Below are positions 16,736 through 25,275 of a stretch of 64,000 bases of DNA, piece after piece. A program made the translations under genes and the position numbers. Positions within the stretch are counted from its first letter, which is position 1; the number at the start of each line of letters is the position of its first letter. Source of the stretch: Marivibrio halodurans (lineage in GTDB: Bacteria; Pseudomonadota; Alphaproteobacteria; UBA8366; Aestuariispiraceae); the NCBI RefSeq assembly GCF_017963645.1, contig NZ_JAGMWN010000007.1, forward strand, positions 62,001-126,000, written 5' to 3'. The notes below the pieces were generated by a model. It worked only from the letters and a program-made list of their open reading frames with translations, searched no databases and was not told the DNA's origin.

Positions 16736-17452
16736 ATGGCCGATGAAAAGCGCATTCTCTTCGTGACCACCTCGCACGACCGCCTTGGCGACACGGGCAA
16801 GGCGACGGGCTTCCACCTGGAGGAGCTGACCCATCCCTTCTATGCTTTGAAGGATGCGGGGCATACGGTCGATATCGCCTCCGTCGCGGGGGGCGAGGCG
16901 CCGATCGATCCCGGCAGCCGCAAGCCCGACGGCGAGAACGCGGAGAGCGCCGAACGCTTCCTCAAGGACGACACCGCGATGGCCGCGATTCGCCAGACCG
17001 TGAAGATCGCCGACGTCAATCCCGACAGCTACGACGCGATCTATCTGCCCGGCGGCCATGGCACCATGTGGGACATGCCCGATAACGAGACCCTGGCGCG
17101 CCTGATCGGTGCCTTCCATCAGGCAGGCAAGCCGGTCGCCGCCGTTTGTCACGGCCCGGCCGGACTGGTCGGCGCGGTCGATGGCGAGGGCCGGCCGATC
17201 GTCAGGGGGCGCACCGTCAACAGCTTTACCGATGCCGAGGAAAAAGCGGTCGAGTTGCAGGAGGTCGTGCCGTTCCTGCTGGAGAGCCGGCTGCGCGAGC
17301 TCGGCGCGACGTTCGAGGGGGGCGACAGCTTCTCCTCGCACGCCGTGCGCGACGGCAATCTGATCACCGGCCAGAACCCGATGTCGCTGGAGGCATTGAG
17401 CGCCTATCTGCTCGAAGCCCTGCGCGAGGCGCCGGTACGCCGGGCGGCGTGA
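16736..17452 (+). CDS. DJ-1/PfpI family protein (Hsp31-like class I amidotransferase fold)
   Basis: A 238-residue protein with the nucleophile elbow AVCHGPAGLV (Cys ~139) and YLPGGHGTMWDMP before it. HEELTHPFYALKDAGHTVDIASVAGGEAPIDP is the Hsp31/YDR533-type N-terminal block, and the acidic residue in GGEAPIDP would pair with the Cys. Family members act as glyoxalase III/deglycases or chaperones against methylglyoxal and stress damage. Length fits the Hsp31-like group rather than short DJ-1. GAGTTACC lies just upstream of the ATG. It stands alone and is followed by a good hairpin terminator. Confidence 0.85.
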   Translation: MADEKRILFVTTSHDRLGDTGKATGFHLEELTHPFYALKDAGHTVDIASVAGGEAPIDPGSRKPDGENAESAERFLKDDTAMAAIRQTVKIADVNPDSYDAIYLPGGHGTMWDMPDNETLARLIGAFHQAGKPVAAVCHGPAGLVGAVDGEGRPIVRGRTVNSFTDAEEKAVELQEVVPFLLESRLRELGATFEGGDSFSSHAVRDGNLITGQNPMSLEALSAYLLEALREAPVRRAA

Positions 17453-17484
17453 CGCGCCGAGACACCGTCGCGCGGTCGGTATAG

Positions 17485-17507
17485 GCCTCTCCCCGCCGGG
17501 GAGGGGC
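17485..17507 (+). terminator. intrinsic terminator after the DJ-1/PfpI gene
   Basis: GCCTCTCCCC-GCC-GGGGAGGGGC: a 10-bp stem (one T-G pair) with a 3-nt loop, followed by TTATTCTT, about 30 bp after the stop codon. A run of ten C residues follows at 17526-17535. Confidence 0.7.
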
Positions 17508-17616
17508 TTATTCTTGATCGGGCCTCCCCCCCCCCGGTCTCTTCCCACCCGACTGTGATTCCCCGGTTGTGATCAGCGTCATTGCGCGCACGGGCGACGC
17601 TGCCTAGACTCACCCC

Positions 17617-17952
17617 ATGCCATATGTATCGCGCGACGAGAACGGCACGATCATCGGGATTTCGGACAAGAGTTCGCCGAACGCCCGGGAGTTCCTGCCG
17701 AACGATAATCCGGACGTGCTGCGCTATCTGCATGGCGCGAACCCGTCGGCCATGCGCGCGACGCTTTCCGAGAGCGATACGGACATGGCGCGTATCACCG
17801 AGGATATCCTGGATGTCCTGATCGGCCGTAACATGATCAATTTCACCGACCTGCCGATCCAGGCGCAGCGCAAGCTGATGGCGCGCCAGAAAATCCGGCG
17901 CAATCTCTCCGCGCTCAGCAACCTCGTCGCCGACGAGGACGATATCATCTGA
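17617..17952 (+). CDS. conserved small protein of unknown function
   Basis: A 111-residue acidic-to-neutral protein: MPYVSRDENGTIIGISD, then AREFLPNDNPDVLRYL, a helical middle (TDMARITEDILDVLIGRNMINFTDLPIQAQRKLMARQKIRRNL) and an acidic end (VADEDDII). I recognise the N-terminal form (YVxRDxxGxIxG) from short proteobacterial proteins sometimes labelled 'tryptophan synthase subunit beta-like', a label without functional meaning. No membrane segment, no Cys. It is followed within 11 bp by a GNAT acetyltransferase and then YjbQ, perhaps as one transcript. Confidence 0.75.
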   Translation: MPYVSRDENGTIIGISDKSSPNAREFLPNDNPDVLRYLHGANPSAMRATLSESDTDMARITEDILDVLIGRNMINFTDLPIQAQRKLMARQKIRRNLSALSNLVADEDDII

Positions 17953-17963
17953 CCGGCGCGGCG

Positions 17964-18470
17964 ATGCCACCCGACCCGCCATCGCACGGCACCGCTGTTC
18001 GGCCCGCCCTCGCGGAGGATCTGACGGCGGTACGCGCGCTGGCGGAAGGTGCCTATGCCCTCTATCTCCCCCGCATGGATCGGCGTCCGGCGCCGATGGA
18101 CGCGGATTACGCCGCCGTGATCCGGGAGGGGCGGATGGACGTCCTGAGCGACGGTGGTGATTCCGGCCGGAATGGGACCGTCCGCGGCTTCATCGTCCAT
18201 TTCGCACGCGACGGGGATTGGTTCGTGGAGACGATCGCGGTCGATCCGGCCCGCCAGGGACTTGGATATGGTCACCGCCTCATGGCCCATGCGGAGGCGC
18301 GGGCGCGCGCGGCCGGCCGGACGGTGATCGCCCTCTATACCAACGCGGCGATGACGGAGAATCTGACCTATTATCCGCGTCTCGGTTATCGGGAGAGCGC
18401 GCGCCGGGTGGAGGACGGCTTCGCCCGCGTCTATTTCGAGAAGAGGCTGCCGGATGCGCCAGCATCGTGA
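17964..18470 (+). CDS. GNAT-family N-acetyltransferase
   Basis: A 168-residue single-domain acetyltransferase. The acetyl-CoA loop is VDPARQGLGYGHRLMAHAEARARAAGR (R/Q-x-x-G-x-G/A form), preceded by the strand WFVETIAV and followed by VIALYTNAAMTENLTYYPRLGYRE, the usual motif B. Substrate cannot be predicted. The start ATG 17964 is 11 bp after the preceding stop and is the first with family sequence; the 3' end overlaps the yjbQ gene by 17 bp, so the two are translationally linked. Confidence 0.85.
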   Translation: MPPDPPSHGTAVRPALAEDLTAVRALAEGAYALYLPRMDRRPAPMDADYAAVIREGRMDVLSDGGDSGRNGTVRGFIVHFARDGDWFVETIAVDPARQGLGYGHRLMAHAEARARAAGRTVIALYTNAAMTENLTYYPRLGYRESARRVEDGFARVYFEKRLPDAPAS

Positions 18471-18873
18471 CGAATTGCAGGTCGAGACGGCCGGACCGGG
18501 GCTGATCGAGATCACCCGCCCGGTCACCCAATTCGTGACGGGAAGCGGGATCGGGGAAGGTCTGCTGACCCTGTTCTGTCGACACACGTCCGCCTCCCTG
18601 GTGATCCAGGAGAACGCCGACCCCGATGTGCGGCGCGATCTGGCCGATTTCTTCGCCCGTCTGGTCGAACGCGACCCCGCGCTCTACCGCCACACGACGG
18701 AAGGGCCGGACGACATGCCGGCCCACATCCGGGGTGCGCTCACCCAGACGCATCTTTCCATTCCGGTGGCGGATGGCCGCCCGGTGCTCGGTACCTGGCA
18801 GGGGATCTATCTGTTCGAGCATCGCGACCGGCCCCACCGCCGCCGGGTTGCCCTGCATCTCCTGGGGACGTGA
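18454..18873 (+). CDS. YjbQ/UPF0047 family protein (secondary thiamine-phosphate synthase)
   Basis: A 139-residue protein with the whole UPF0047 pattern: GLIEITRPVTQFV, LTLFCRHTSASLVIQENADPDVRRDL, a long YRHTTEGPDDMPAHIRGALTQTHLSIPV and LGTWQGIYLFEHRDRPHRRRV. The His residues in CRHTSAS, YRHTTEG and AHIR line the active site in known structures. E. coli YjbQ can make thiamine phosphate weakly, which is interesting because a TPP riboswitch and thiamine salvage genes begin 70 bp downstream; the functional link remains unproven. Confidence 0.88.
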   Translation: MRQHRDELQVETAGPGLIEITRPVTQFVTGSGIGEGLLTLFCRHTSASLVIQENADPDVRRDLADFFARLVERDPALYRHTTEGPDDMPAHIRGALTQTHLSIPVADGRPVLGTWQGIYLFEHRDRPHRRRVALHLLGT

Positions 18874-18944
18874 GCCTTCTCGACCGACGATCTTCTCGAC
18901 CCCCTTGCATTCGCCGCCGCAGCGTATAGGTTGATACTAGAAAT

Positions 18945-19052
18945 CTCAGTCGGGGTGCCCCTGTAGGACGGGGCTGAGAGGCGCGGCCGCTTGATCCGTG
19001 CCAACTCGTGGAACCTGATCCGGCTCGCACCGGCGTAGGGAACGGAGATCCG
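18945..19052 (+). ncRNA. TPP riboswitch (thi box)
   Basis: The conserved thi-box blocks are all present in order: GTCGGGGTGCCC at about 18949, GGGCTGAGAGG at 18970-18980, GAACCTGATCCGGCTCGCACC at 19011-19031 in two adjoining stretches, and GGCGTAGGGAACGGAGA to about 19048. These form the P2-P3 pyrimidine-sensing and P4-P5 pyrophosphate-sensing arms around J3/2 CUGAGA and the ACCUGAU stretch. It lies 120 bp before thiM and should turn the thiamine salvage operon off when TPP is plentiful, most likely by hiding the thiM ribosome site (GGAGG at 19161). Confidence 0.95.
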
Positions 19053-19169
19053 ACCTCGCTTCTCCCCAGAATCAGGCGGTTTCCGCGACCCGGCGTCATC
19101 AAGGCCGGATCGACGCGGCGCGTCGGCCCTCGTCCCGCAAGGGGGCGGCGTCGACGGCGTGGAGGATCG

Positions 19170-19937
19170 ATGGCGGATCGTCCGATCGACGTGAAGGGGC
19201 GGCTGGATGCCGGCGCCGATGCGCTGGACCGGCTGCGCGCCACCGCCCCGCGCGTTCATTGCCTGACCAACATGGCCGCTGCCAATCTGGTGGCGAACGG
19301 CCTGTTGGCGCTCGGCGCGGTGCCGTCGCTCACCGATCATGACGAGGAGGTGGGCGCCTTCACCGCCGGGGCCGGCGCGCTTTCCGTCAATCTGGGGACG
19401 CCCGATGCGGAGCGCCTGCGGGCGATCGATATCGCGGTCGCGGCGGCGAAGGTACAGGGGGTGCCCTGGGTCCTCGACCCCGTGATGATCGACCGCGCGC
19501 CGACGCGCCTGCGCGCGGCGGCCAAGCTGGTGAACGACGGCCCGGCCGTGCTGCGCCTCAACGAAGGGGAACGCGCGGCCCTTTTCGACAGCGCCGATGC
19601 GCCGTCCTTCGACGGCGTGCTGGCGATCAGCGGCGCGGCGGACAGCATCGGTCATCACGGCGCGGTCCTGCGGGTCGCCAATGGCGATCCGATGATGACG
19701 CGGGTCACGGGCATGGGGTGCCTGCTCGGCGCCTTGACCGGGGCCTTCCTGACGGTGGAGCGGGACGGGCTCACGGCGGCGCTGGCGGCGTCGGTGCTGC
19801 TCGGCCTCGCGGGGGAGCGGGCGGCCGGGAGCGCGCGGGGGCCCGGCGGCTTCCAGCCGGCATTGCTCGACCGGCTCCATGATCTGACCCCGGATGATCT
19901 CATGCGCGATGCGAAGGTGACCACATGCGCCGATTGA
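19170..19937 (+). CDS. thiM: hydroxyethylthiazole kinase
   Basis: A 255-residue kinase that phosphorylates salvaged 4-methyl-5-(2-hydroxyethyl)thiazole. Start ATG 19170 follows GGAGGATCG. Typical blocks: VHCLTNMAAANLVANGLLALGAVPSL, GALSVNLGTPDAERLRAID, VPWVLDPVMI, LRLNEGERAAL and VTGMGCLLGALTGAFL, where the Cys and the GxGC anion hole are catalytic. The gene is slightly short compared with the 265-270 norm. It is the first gene behind the TPP riboswitch and overlaps thiE by 13 bp. Confidence 0.95.
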   Translation: MADRPIDVKGRLDAGADALDRLRATAPRVHCLTNMAAANLVANGLLALGAVPSLTDHDEEVGAFTAGAGALSVNLGTPDAERLRAIDIAVAAAKVQGVPWVLDPVMIDRAPTRLRAAAKLVNDGPAVLRLNEGERAALFDSADAPSFDGVLAISGAADSIGHHGAVLRVANGDPMMTRVTGMGCLLGALTGAFLTVERDGLTAALAASVLLGLAGERAAGSARGPGGFQPALLDRLHDLTPDDLMRDAKVTTCAD

Positions 19938-20617
19938 ACCCCGTCGATATCAGCCTCTATTTCATTCTCGGCCCCGATCATTGGGGCGCGCGCGATCCGG
20001 CCTGGCTGGTTCGCGAGGCCGTCGCCGGCGGCGCCAGCCTCGTGCAACTGCGCGACAAGCGCTATGGCGCCGCCGCGACGATCGAGAGCGCGCGGGCGCT
20101 CAAGGCCGCGCTCGACGGCACCGGCGTGCCGCTTATCGTCAACGACCGGGTGGATGTGGCGATGGCGGCGGGCGCCGACGGCGTCAATCTGGGGCGCGAG
20201 GATATGCGTCCCCTGGATGCGCGGCGCCTGCTGGGGCCCGACGCGATTATCGGGGTGACGGTGAAGACCATCGCGGAGGCGGAAGCCGTCGATCCGGCGG
20301 TGATCGATTACGCCTCCATCGGCGGGGTCTTCCCGACCGGCAGCAAGCATAATCCGGAGGCGCCCATCGGCCTCGATGGTTTGGCGGAGCGCGTGCGGAT
20401 CATCCGGAACCGCGCGCCCACCATGCCGATTTCCGCCATCGCCGGCATCGATTTGGCGAACGCGGCGGATGTGGCCGCCGCCGGGGCGGACGGCGTGGCG
20501 CTGGTCAGCGCCGTCGCGAGCGCCGACGACCCCCGGGCGGCGGCCGCCGCCCTCATCGACCGCATTGCCGAGGGACGGGCCCGCCGTCAACCGGATAGAA
20601 AAGAGGCCGCCTCATGA
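19925..20617 (+). CDS. thiE: thiamine-phosphate synthase
   Basis: A 230-residue TIM-barrel enzyme joining HMP-PP and thiazole phosphate. Seen: [113 protein letters not shown]. The signature that differs slightly from E. coli is GVTVKT where GxSxHT/N is commoner; GVTVK-type variants occur in alphaproteobacteria. It starts inside thiM and overlaps thiD by 4 bp (ATGA), so translation is coupled. Confidence 0.93.
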   Translation: MRRLNPVDISLYFILGPDHWGARDPAWLVREAVAGGASLVQLRDKRYGAAATIESARALKAALDGTGVPLIVNDRVDVAMAAGADGVNLGREDMRPLDARRLLGPDAIIGVTVKTIAEAEAVDPAVIDYASIGGVFPTGSKHNPEAPIGLDGLAERVRIIRNRAPTMPISAIAGIDLANAADVAAAGADGVALVSAVASADDPRAAAAALIDRIAEGRARRQPDRKEAAS

Positions 20618-21426
20618 GCACCCCCATCGCCCTTACCGTCGCCGGTTCGGATTCCGGCGGCGGCGCCGGCATCCAGGCCGATTTGAAGACCTTCTCCGCG
20701 CTCGGTGTCTATGGATGCAGCGTCATCACGGCGCTCACCGCCCAGAACACGCGGGAAGTGCAGGGTGTCTTCGATGTCAGCCCCAGCTTCGTGCGCGCCC
20801 AGATGCGTGCGGTGTTCGAGGATATCGCGATCGACGCGGTGAAGATCGGCATGCTGGGCCGCGCCGATGTGATCGATGCCGTGCGCCTCGACTTGAAACG
20901 CTACAAGCCGGCCTGGGTCGTGCTCGACCCGGTGATGGTCGCGAAGAGCGGTGACCGCCTGCTCGCCAAGAACGCGATGAAGGCGCTGATCGACGGGCTT
21001 GTTCCCCTTGCCGACATCATCACGCCGAACCTGCCGGAGGCGGCCGCGCTCCTGAAGCTGAAAGAGCCGATCACCGACCCGGACGCGATGGTGGAGGCCG
21101 CGCGCCGGCTTCTGGATTTCGGTCCACGCGCGGTCTTGCTGAAGGGCGGGCATCTGGCGGGCGACAGCGCCGCCGACCTGCTGTTCACCGAGGAAGGCGG
21201 AAGCGAATGGCTGCCCGGCCGACGCTTCAATACCCGGAACACGCACGGCACCGGTTGCACCCTCTCCGCCGCCATCGCCGCGGGCCTCGCCAAGGGGCAG
21301 ACGATGGGCGAGGCGGTGAAGCAGGCCAAGGCCTATATCGCCAACGCCATCGCGACCGCCGACACGCTCGATGTCGGTGGGGGGCACGGCCCCGTTCATC
21401 ATTTCCACGGGCTCTGGCACGGCTAG
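20614..21426 (+). CDS. thiD: hydroxymethylpyrimidine (phosphate) kinase
   Basis: A 270-residue ribokinase-fold enzyme making HMP-PP from HMP. Blocks: [89 protein letters not shown] and [20 protein letters not shown] with the catalytic Cys. Full length, all motifs intact. Third gene of the TPP-controlled operon. With thiM and thiE it forms a salvage set; thiC, thiG, thiS and thiO are not in the window. Confidence 0.95.
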   Translation: MSTPIALTVAGSDSGGGAGIQADLKTFSALGVYGCSVITALTAQNTREVQGVFDVSPSFVRAQMRAVFEDIAIDAVKIGMLGRADVIDAVRLDLKRYKPAWVVLDPVMVAKSGDRLLAKNAMKALIDGLVPLADIITPNLPEAAALLKLKEPITDPDAMVEAARRLLDFGPRAVLLKGGHLAGDSAADLLFTEEGGSEWLPGRRFNTRNTHGTGCTLSAAIAAGLAKGQTMGEAVKQAKAYIANAIATADTLDVGGGHGPVHHFHGLWHG

Positions 21427-21466
21427 GGCCGAAATTCCTCCGGACTCAAGAAGGAAGGATAAGCTG

Positions 21467-22597
21467 ATGGCTTCCTCCGATGACTCCACGCATGATTTTC
21501 CGACGGATCGCCGACGCTTTCTCGCCCGCGCGGGGCTCGGGACTCTCGCCGGCGTCGGCGCGGGTGCGGGCGCGTTGAGCGCGCCGGCCGTCGCGCGCGC
21601 GCAGGACAGGATTACCTGGCGCATGGTGACGAGCTGGCCGCGAAATTCCCCCGGCCCCGGTATCACCGCCGATCGTCTGGCCAAGCGCATCACGACGGCG
21701 AGCGAGGGGCGGTTGACCGTCGAATTGCACGCCGCGGGCGAGTTGGTACCCGCGCTTGAGGTCTTCGACGCGGTTGCCGACGGAACGGCCGACATGGCGC
21801 ACACCGCCTCCGTCTATTGGACGGGCAAGGCGGCGCCGGCGGCCTTCTACACCACCGTGCCCTTCGGTCTCAGCTCGCGCGAGCACATGGCCTGGGTCTA
21901 TCACGGCGGTGGTCAGGAGCTGTGGGACGAGCTTTACGGCCGATTCGGCGTGAAGGGCTTCATGGCCGGCAACACCGGCATGCAGATGGGCGGTTGGTTC
22001 AAGCGGCCGATCGAAAGCCCGGAAGACGTGAAGGGCCTGAAGATGCGCATCGTCGGGCTGGGCGGCGAGGTCATGCGCCGCATGGGCGCCACGCCCGTCA
22101 CCCTGCCGGCGGGTGAGATATTCACCGCGCTTCAGTCCGGCGTGGTCGACGGGGCGGAATTCCTGAATCCCTGGATCGACGAGGCCTTCGGCTTCTACAA
22201 GGCGGCCAAGCATTATGCCTGGCCCGGGGTAAACAAGCCGAACGGGACGGGAGAATGCCTCGTCTCCGCCAAGGCCTATGCCGATCTGCCGGAGGATCTG
22301 CGCCAATTGGTCCAGGATGCCTGCCAGGCCGAGCATGCCTACGCTCTCGCCGAGGCCGATTGGAAGAGCGCGGCGGCCCTTGACCGGCTGGAGAACGAGC
22401 GCGGCGTCTCCCTCTTCCGCATGCCGGACAGCGTCACGGCGGAGCAGCGGCGCCTCGCCGATACGGTGATCGAGGAAGCGGTCGCCGACGACCCCATGGG
22501 ACCCAGGATTCTGGAAAGCTACCGCGCGGCGCAACGCACGGCGCGCCGTTGGTCGGAGGTCGGCGTGCGCGCCTATTTCCAGGCCCGCGCCGTCTGA
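21467..22597 (+). CDS. TRAP transporter solute-binding protein, Tat-exported (orphan)
   Basis: A 376-residue DctP-family periplasmic binding protein. ATG 21467 follows AAGGAAGG. The N-terminus is a Tat signal, TDRRRFLARAGLG plus a hydrophobic stretch ending APAVARAQD. The mature part has WRMVTSWPRNSPGPG, the DctP blocks LTVELHAAGELVPALEVFDAVADGTADMAH, YHGGGQELWDELYGRFGVKGFMAGNTGMQMGGWF, and FTALQSGVVDGAEFLNPWIDEAFGFYKAAKHY. This resembles keto- or lactate-binding TakP-type proteins with a Tat signal. The DctQ/DctM membrane subunits are missing nearby, so it is an orphan in a thiamine salvage operon. Confidence 0.88.
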   Translation: MASSDDSTHDFPTDRRRFLARAGLGTLAGVGAGAGALSAPAVARAQDRITWRMVTSWPRNSPGPGITADRLAKRITTASEGRLTVELHAAGELVPALEVFDAVADGTADMAHTASVYWTGKAAPAAFYTTVPFGLSSREHMAWVYHGGGQELWDELYGRFGVKGFMAGNTGMQMGGWFKRPIESPEDVKGLKMRIVGLGGEVMRRMGATPVTLPAGEIFTALQSGVVDGAEFLNPWIDEAFGFYKAAKHYAWPGVNKPNGTGECLVSAKAYADLPEDLRQLVQDACQAEHAYALAEADWKSAAALDRLENERGVSLFRMPDSVTAEQRRLADTVIEEAVADDPMGPRILESYRAAQRTARRWSEVGVRAYFQARAV

Positions 22598-22660
22598 CGC
22601 GCCGATAAGCCCGCGCCGTCTGACGCGCCGATAAGCCCGCGCCGTCTGACGCGCCGATAA
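22583..22660. repeat. three perfect 26-bp tandem repeats at the end of the TRAP protein gene
   Basis: Three identical head-to-tail 26-bp units (22583-22608, 22609-22634, 22635-22660), each beginning GCCCGCGCC and ending GATAA. The first unit holds the last four codons (ARAV) and TGA stop of the binding-protein gene; the other two fill the gap to the ATPase gene. Unit length is not a multiple of three. Confidence 0.97.
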
Positions 22661-22677
22661 GATAGAGGCCCATCGCG

Positions 22678-23505
22678 ATGTCCGTCACCGCACCCGCCAT
22701 ACGCATAGAAGGCGCCAGCCTGCGTTTCGATACCGTGACCGTCTTCGACGGGCTGGATGTCGAGATCGCGGGCGGTGCCTGGACCTGCCTTCTGGGGCCG
22801 AGCGGGGTGGGCAAGACCAGCCTGCTGCGTCTCGTCGCGGGCCTGGATGCCGAAGGGGCGGCGGCCGGCGGCCGGGTCGTGGCGGATGACGGTGCGCCGC
22901 TTGCCGGGCGGATCGCCTACATGGCCCAGCGCGACCTTCTGCTGCCGTGGGCGAGCGTGCTCGACAACGTGCTGCTCGGCCCCCGCCTGCGCGGGGACCT
23001 CAAGGGCGCGAGGGCCCGAGACTTGCGCGAGCGGGCGCTCTTCCTGCTGGAGCGGGTTGGTCTGGCCGAGCGGGCCTCGGCGATGCCGGCCGAGCTTTCC
23101 GGCGGCATGCGCCAGCGTACCGCGCTCGCTCGCACGCTGTTGGAGGACCGGCCGGTCGTGTTGATGGACGAGCCCTTCGCGGCGCTCGACGCGCTCAGCC
23201 GGTACCGATTGCAGGCGATGGCGGTGGAATTGCTGGCGGGGCGCACGGTTCTGCTGGTCACCCATGATCCGCTGGAGGCGCTGCGCGTCGCCGACCGGGT
23301 GGAGGTACTGCACGGCGCGCCGGCGCGTCTCGCCCGCCCCGCGATCATTCCCTCCGGAGATGCGCCGCGCGCCACCGACGCGCCGGAGATCGCGCGTCTG
23401 CACCGTGCCTTGTTGGAACGTTTGGCGGGAGGGGCCGCCATCGGCGGGGCCGAGAGCGCCATGGCCGCGACCGGCGCCCCCCTCGCGCGGGAGGTCGCGG
23501 AATGA
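22678..23505 (+). CDS. ABC transporter ATPase, ThiZ-like
   Basis: A 275-residue nitrate/taurine/pyrimidine-type ABC ATPase. Walker A is LLGPSGVGKTSLLR (~residues 38-51), Q-loop MAQRDLLLPWASV, signature LSGGMRQRTALARTL, Walker B VVLMDEPFAALD and the switch His in LLVTHDPLEAL. LPWxxVxxNV is typical of the SsuB/ThiZ group. It is coupled to the permease by ATGA overlap and to the ThiY-like binding protein, and lies in the thiamine operon, so it most likely powers uptake of a thiamine precursor such as a formylaminopyrimidine (inference from context). Confidence 0.88.
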   Translation: MSVTAPAIRIEGASLRFDTVTVFDGLDVEIAGGAWTCLLGPSGVGKTSLLRLVAGLDAEGAAAGGRVVADDGAPLAGRIAYMAQRDLLLPWASVLDNVLLGPRLRGDLKGARARDLRERALFLLERVGLAERASAMPAELSGGMRQRTALARTLLEDRPVVLMDEPFAALDALSRYRLQAMAVELLAGRTVLLVTHDPLEALRVADRVEVLHGAPARLARPAIIPSGDAPRATDAPEIARLHRALLERLAGGAAIGGAESAMAATGAPLAREVAE

Positions 23506-24260
23506 GCGGCATGACCGGGGGCGGGCTCATCCGGCCGCTGACATTGACCGTCGGGCTCCTCGCGCTCTGGCAGGCGGCGGTGTGGGTCAGCGGCGCGCCC
23601 CCCTATATCCTGCCCGGCCCGATCGCGGTGATCGAGGTCTTGGTTCAGAAATATCCGACCCTTGTCCGGCACGGCGCGATCACGGCCTCGGAAATCCTGA
23701 TGGGCTTGGCGCTGGGTACGGTTTTCGGGGTGCTAAGCGCCCTGGTCCTGACGGCGTTCCGCCCCGCGCGCCGGTGGCTGATGCCGGTCCTGGTGGTCAG
23801 TCAGGCGCTGCCGGTCTTCGCGCTGGCACCGATGCTGACGCTTTGGCTCGGCTACGGCATGGCCAGCAAGGTCGCGATGGCGGTGCTGATCATCTATTTC
23901 CCCGTGACATCCGCCTTCCATGATGGGCTGAAGCGCACGGACCCCGGGTGGCTCGATCTTGCCCGCACCATGGGGGGCGGGCGGATGGCGGTGTTGCGCC
24001 GTCTGCGCCTGCCGGCGGCGCTGCCGGCCTTCGCCTCCGGCTTGCGGGTGGCGGCGGCGGTCGCGCCCATCGGCGCCGTGGTCGGGGAATGGGTCGGCTC
24101 CAGCGCAGGCCTTGGCTATCTGATGCTGCACGCCAATGCGCGCCTTCAGATATCGACCATGTTCGCGGCTCTGCTGGTGCTGGCCGTCTTCTCGCTCACC
24201 CTGTTTTTCGTGGTCGATCGCGGCATGCGCCACCTGGTGCGCTGGCAGCCGGAGGCCTGA
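23502..24260 (+). CDS. ABC transporter permease, ThiX-like
   Basis: A 252-residue inner-membrane protein with about six transmembrane segments and the BPD_transp_1 fold of the SsuC/ThiX group. The EAA loop is WLDLARTMGGGRMAVLRRLRLPAALPAFASGLRVA, with the conserved Gly and the P-x-x-x-P-x-x-x-x-G arrangement; VAPIGAVVGEWVGSSAGLGYLMLHANARLQ is characteristic of the pyrimidine/nitrate/sulfonate branch. It overlaps the ATPase gene by 4 bp and is followed by the binding protein after 47 bp. Confidence 0.9.
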   Translation: MSGMTGGGLIRPLTLTVGLLALWQAAVWVSGAPPYILPGPIAVIEVLVQKYPTLVRHGAITASEILMGLALGTVFGVLSALVLTAFRPARRWLMPVLVVSQALPVFALAPMLTLWLGYGMASKVAMAVLIIYFPVTSAFHDGLKRTDPGWLDLARTMGGGRMAVLRRLRLPAALPAFASGLRVAAAVAPIGAVVGEWVGSSAGLGYLMLHANARLQISTMFAALLVLAVFSLTLFFVVDRGMRHLVRWQPEA

Positions 24261-24307
24261 TCCCGTCGCCCCGTTCCCCGAGGGCAAAGTCCAAGGAGTT
24301 CCACACC

Positions 24308-25258
24308 ATGCGGTTCATCCCATCCTTCCTCGTCATCGCCGCTCTGGCGGTGACGTTCGGCGCCCGCGACGCCTCGGCGCAGGAGAAATTGACCCTGCTA
24401 CTCGACTGGTTCGTCAATCCGGACCACGCTCCGATCATCGTGGCGCAGGAAGCCGGCTTCTTCGAGAAGCATGGCCTGGATGTCGAGATCGTCGAGCCCG
24501 CCGACCCCAACGATCCGCCGAAGCTGGTCGCCGCCGGCAAAGCCGAGATCGCCGTCAGCTACCAGCCGCAGCTTCACATGCAGGTGGCGGAGGGGCTGCC
24601 GCTGGTTCGCGTCGGCACGTTGGTGGCGACGCCACTCAACTCCCTCGTCGTGCTGGAGGACGGGCCGATCCGGGACCTCTCCGACCTCAAGGGCAGGACG
24701 ATCGGCTTTTCGGTCGGCGGCTTTGAATCCGCGTTGCTGGGCGCGGTGCTGCGGAAGGCCGGGCTGTCGATCGAGGATGTCGAACTCGTGAACGTCAATT
24801 TCTCCCTCTCGCCCTCGATCATCTCGGGACAGGTGGACGCGGTGATCGGCGCCTACCGCAATTTCGAGCTCAACCAGATGGATATCGTCGGCCGGCCCGG
24901 TCGCGCCTTCTATCCGGAGGAACTCGGCGTGCCGCCCTATGACGAGCTGATCCTGGTCGCGCACAAGGACAAGCTCGACGACGCGCGCCTGACGCGTTTC
25001 CTCGCCGCGCTGGAGGAGGCGACGGTCCATCTCATGAACCATCCGGAGGAGAGCTGGGAGCTTTTCATCGGCCGCGACGCGGATCTGGATGACGAGCTTA
25101 ACCGCCGCGCCTGGGCGGACACGCTGCGCCGCTTCGCGCTGCGGCCGGCCGCCCTCGATACGGGACGCTATCGCCGCTTCGCGGACTTCATGGTCGAGTC
25201 CGGGTTGATCGAGAACGCGCCGCCGGTCGACGACTACGCCGTCGATCTGGGCCGGTGA
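24308..25258 (+). CDS. ABC solute-binding protein, ThiY/NMT1-like
   Basis: A 316-residue periplasmic protein. ATG 24308 opens a clear Sec signal peptide (FLVIAALAVTFGARDASAQ, cut after ASA). The mature part begins EKLTLLLDWFVNPDHAPIIVAQEAGFFEKHGLDVEIVEPADPNDPPKLVAAGKAEIAVSYQPQ, the NMT1/THI5-like pattern of ThiY proteins that bind N-formyl-4-amino-5-aminomethyl-2-methylpyrimidine; WF-N-x-x-H and the PADPND loop are typical of that group. Operon partner of the ThiX/ThiZ-like genes and of tenA, whose product works on the imported pyrimidine, making the substrate assignment more likely. Confidence 0.9.
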   Translation: MRFIPSFLVIAALAVTFGARDASAQEKLTLLLDWFVNPDHAPIIVAQEAGFFEKHGLDVEIVEPADPNDPPKLVAAGKAEIAVSYQPQLHMQVAEGLPLVRVGTLVATPLNSLVVLEDGPIRDLSDLKGRTIGFSVGGFESALLGAVLRKAGLSIEDVELVNVNFSLSPSIISGQVDAVIGAYRNFELNQMDIVGRPGRAFYPEELGVPPYDELILVAHKDKLDDARLTRFLAALEEATVHLMNHPEESWELFIGRDADLDDELNRRAWADTLRRFALRPAALDTGRYRRFADFMVESGLIENAPPVDDYAVDLGR

Positions 25259-25275
25259 AACCGGGGAGGCACGCG

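Noticed and set aside
16381-16746. Overlapping short frames in the gap before the DJ-1/PfpI gene
   Set aside because: Low-complexity Gly/Pro/Arg translations, no ribosome site, no family resemblance; left as intergenic.
17526-17535. Run of ten C residues
   Set aside because: Single homopolymer in an intergenic gap; possible length error or slippage site but no gene phase depends on it.
18905-18938. A possible -35/-10 pair (TTGCAT with TATAGG or GATACT) before the TPP riboswitch
   Set aside because: Spacings are about 14 or 22 bases, outside the normal range; the promoter is probably here but I cannot place it.
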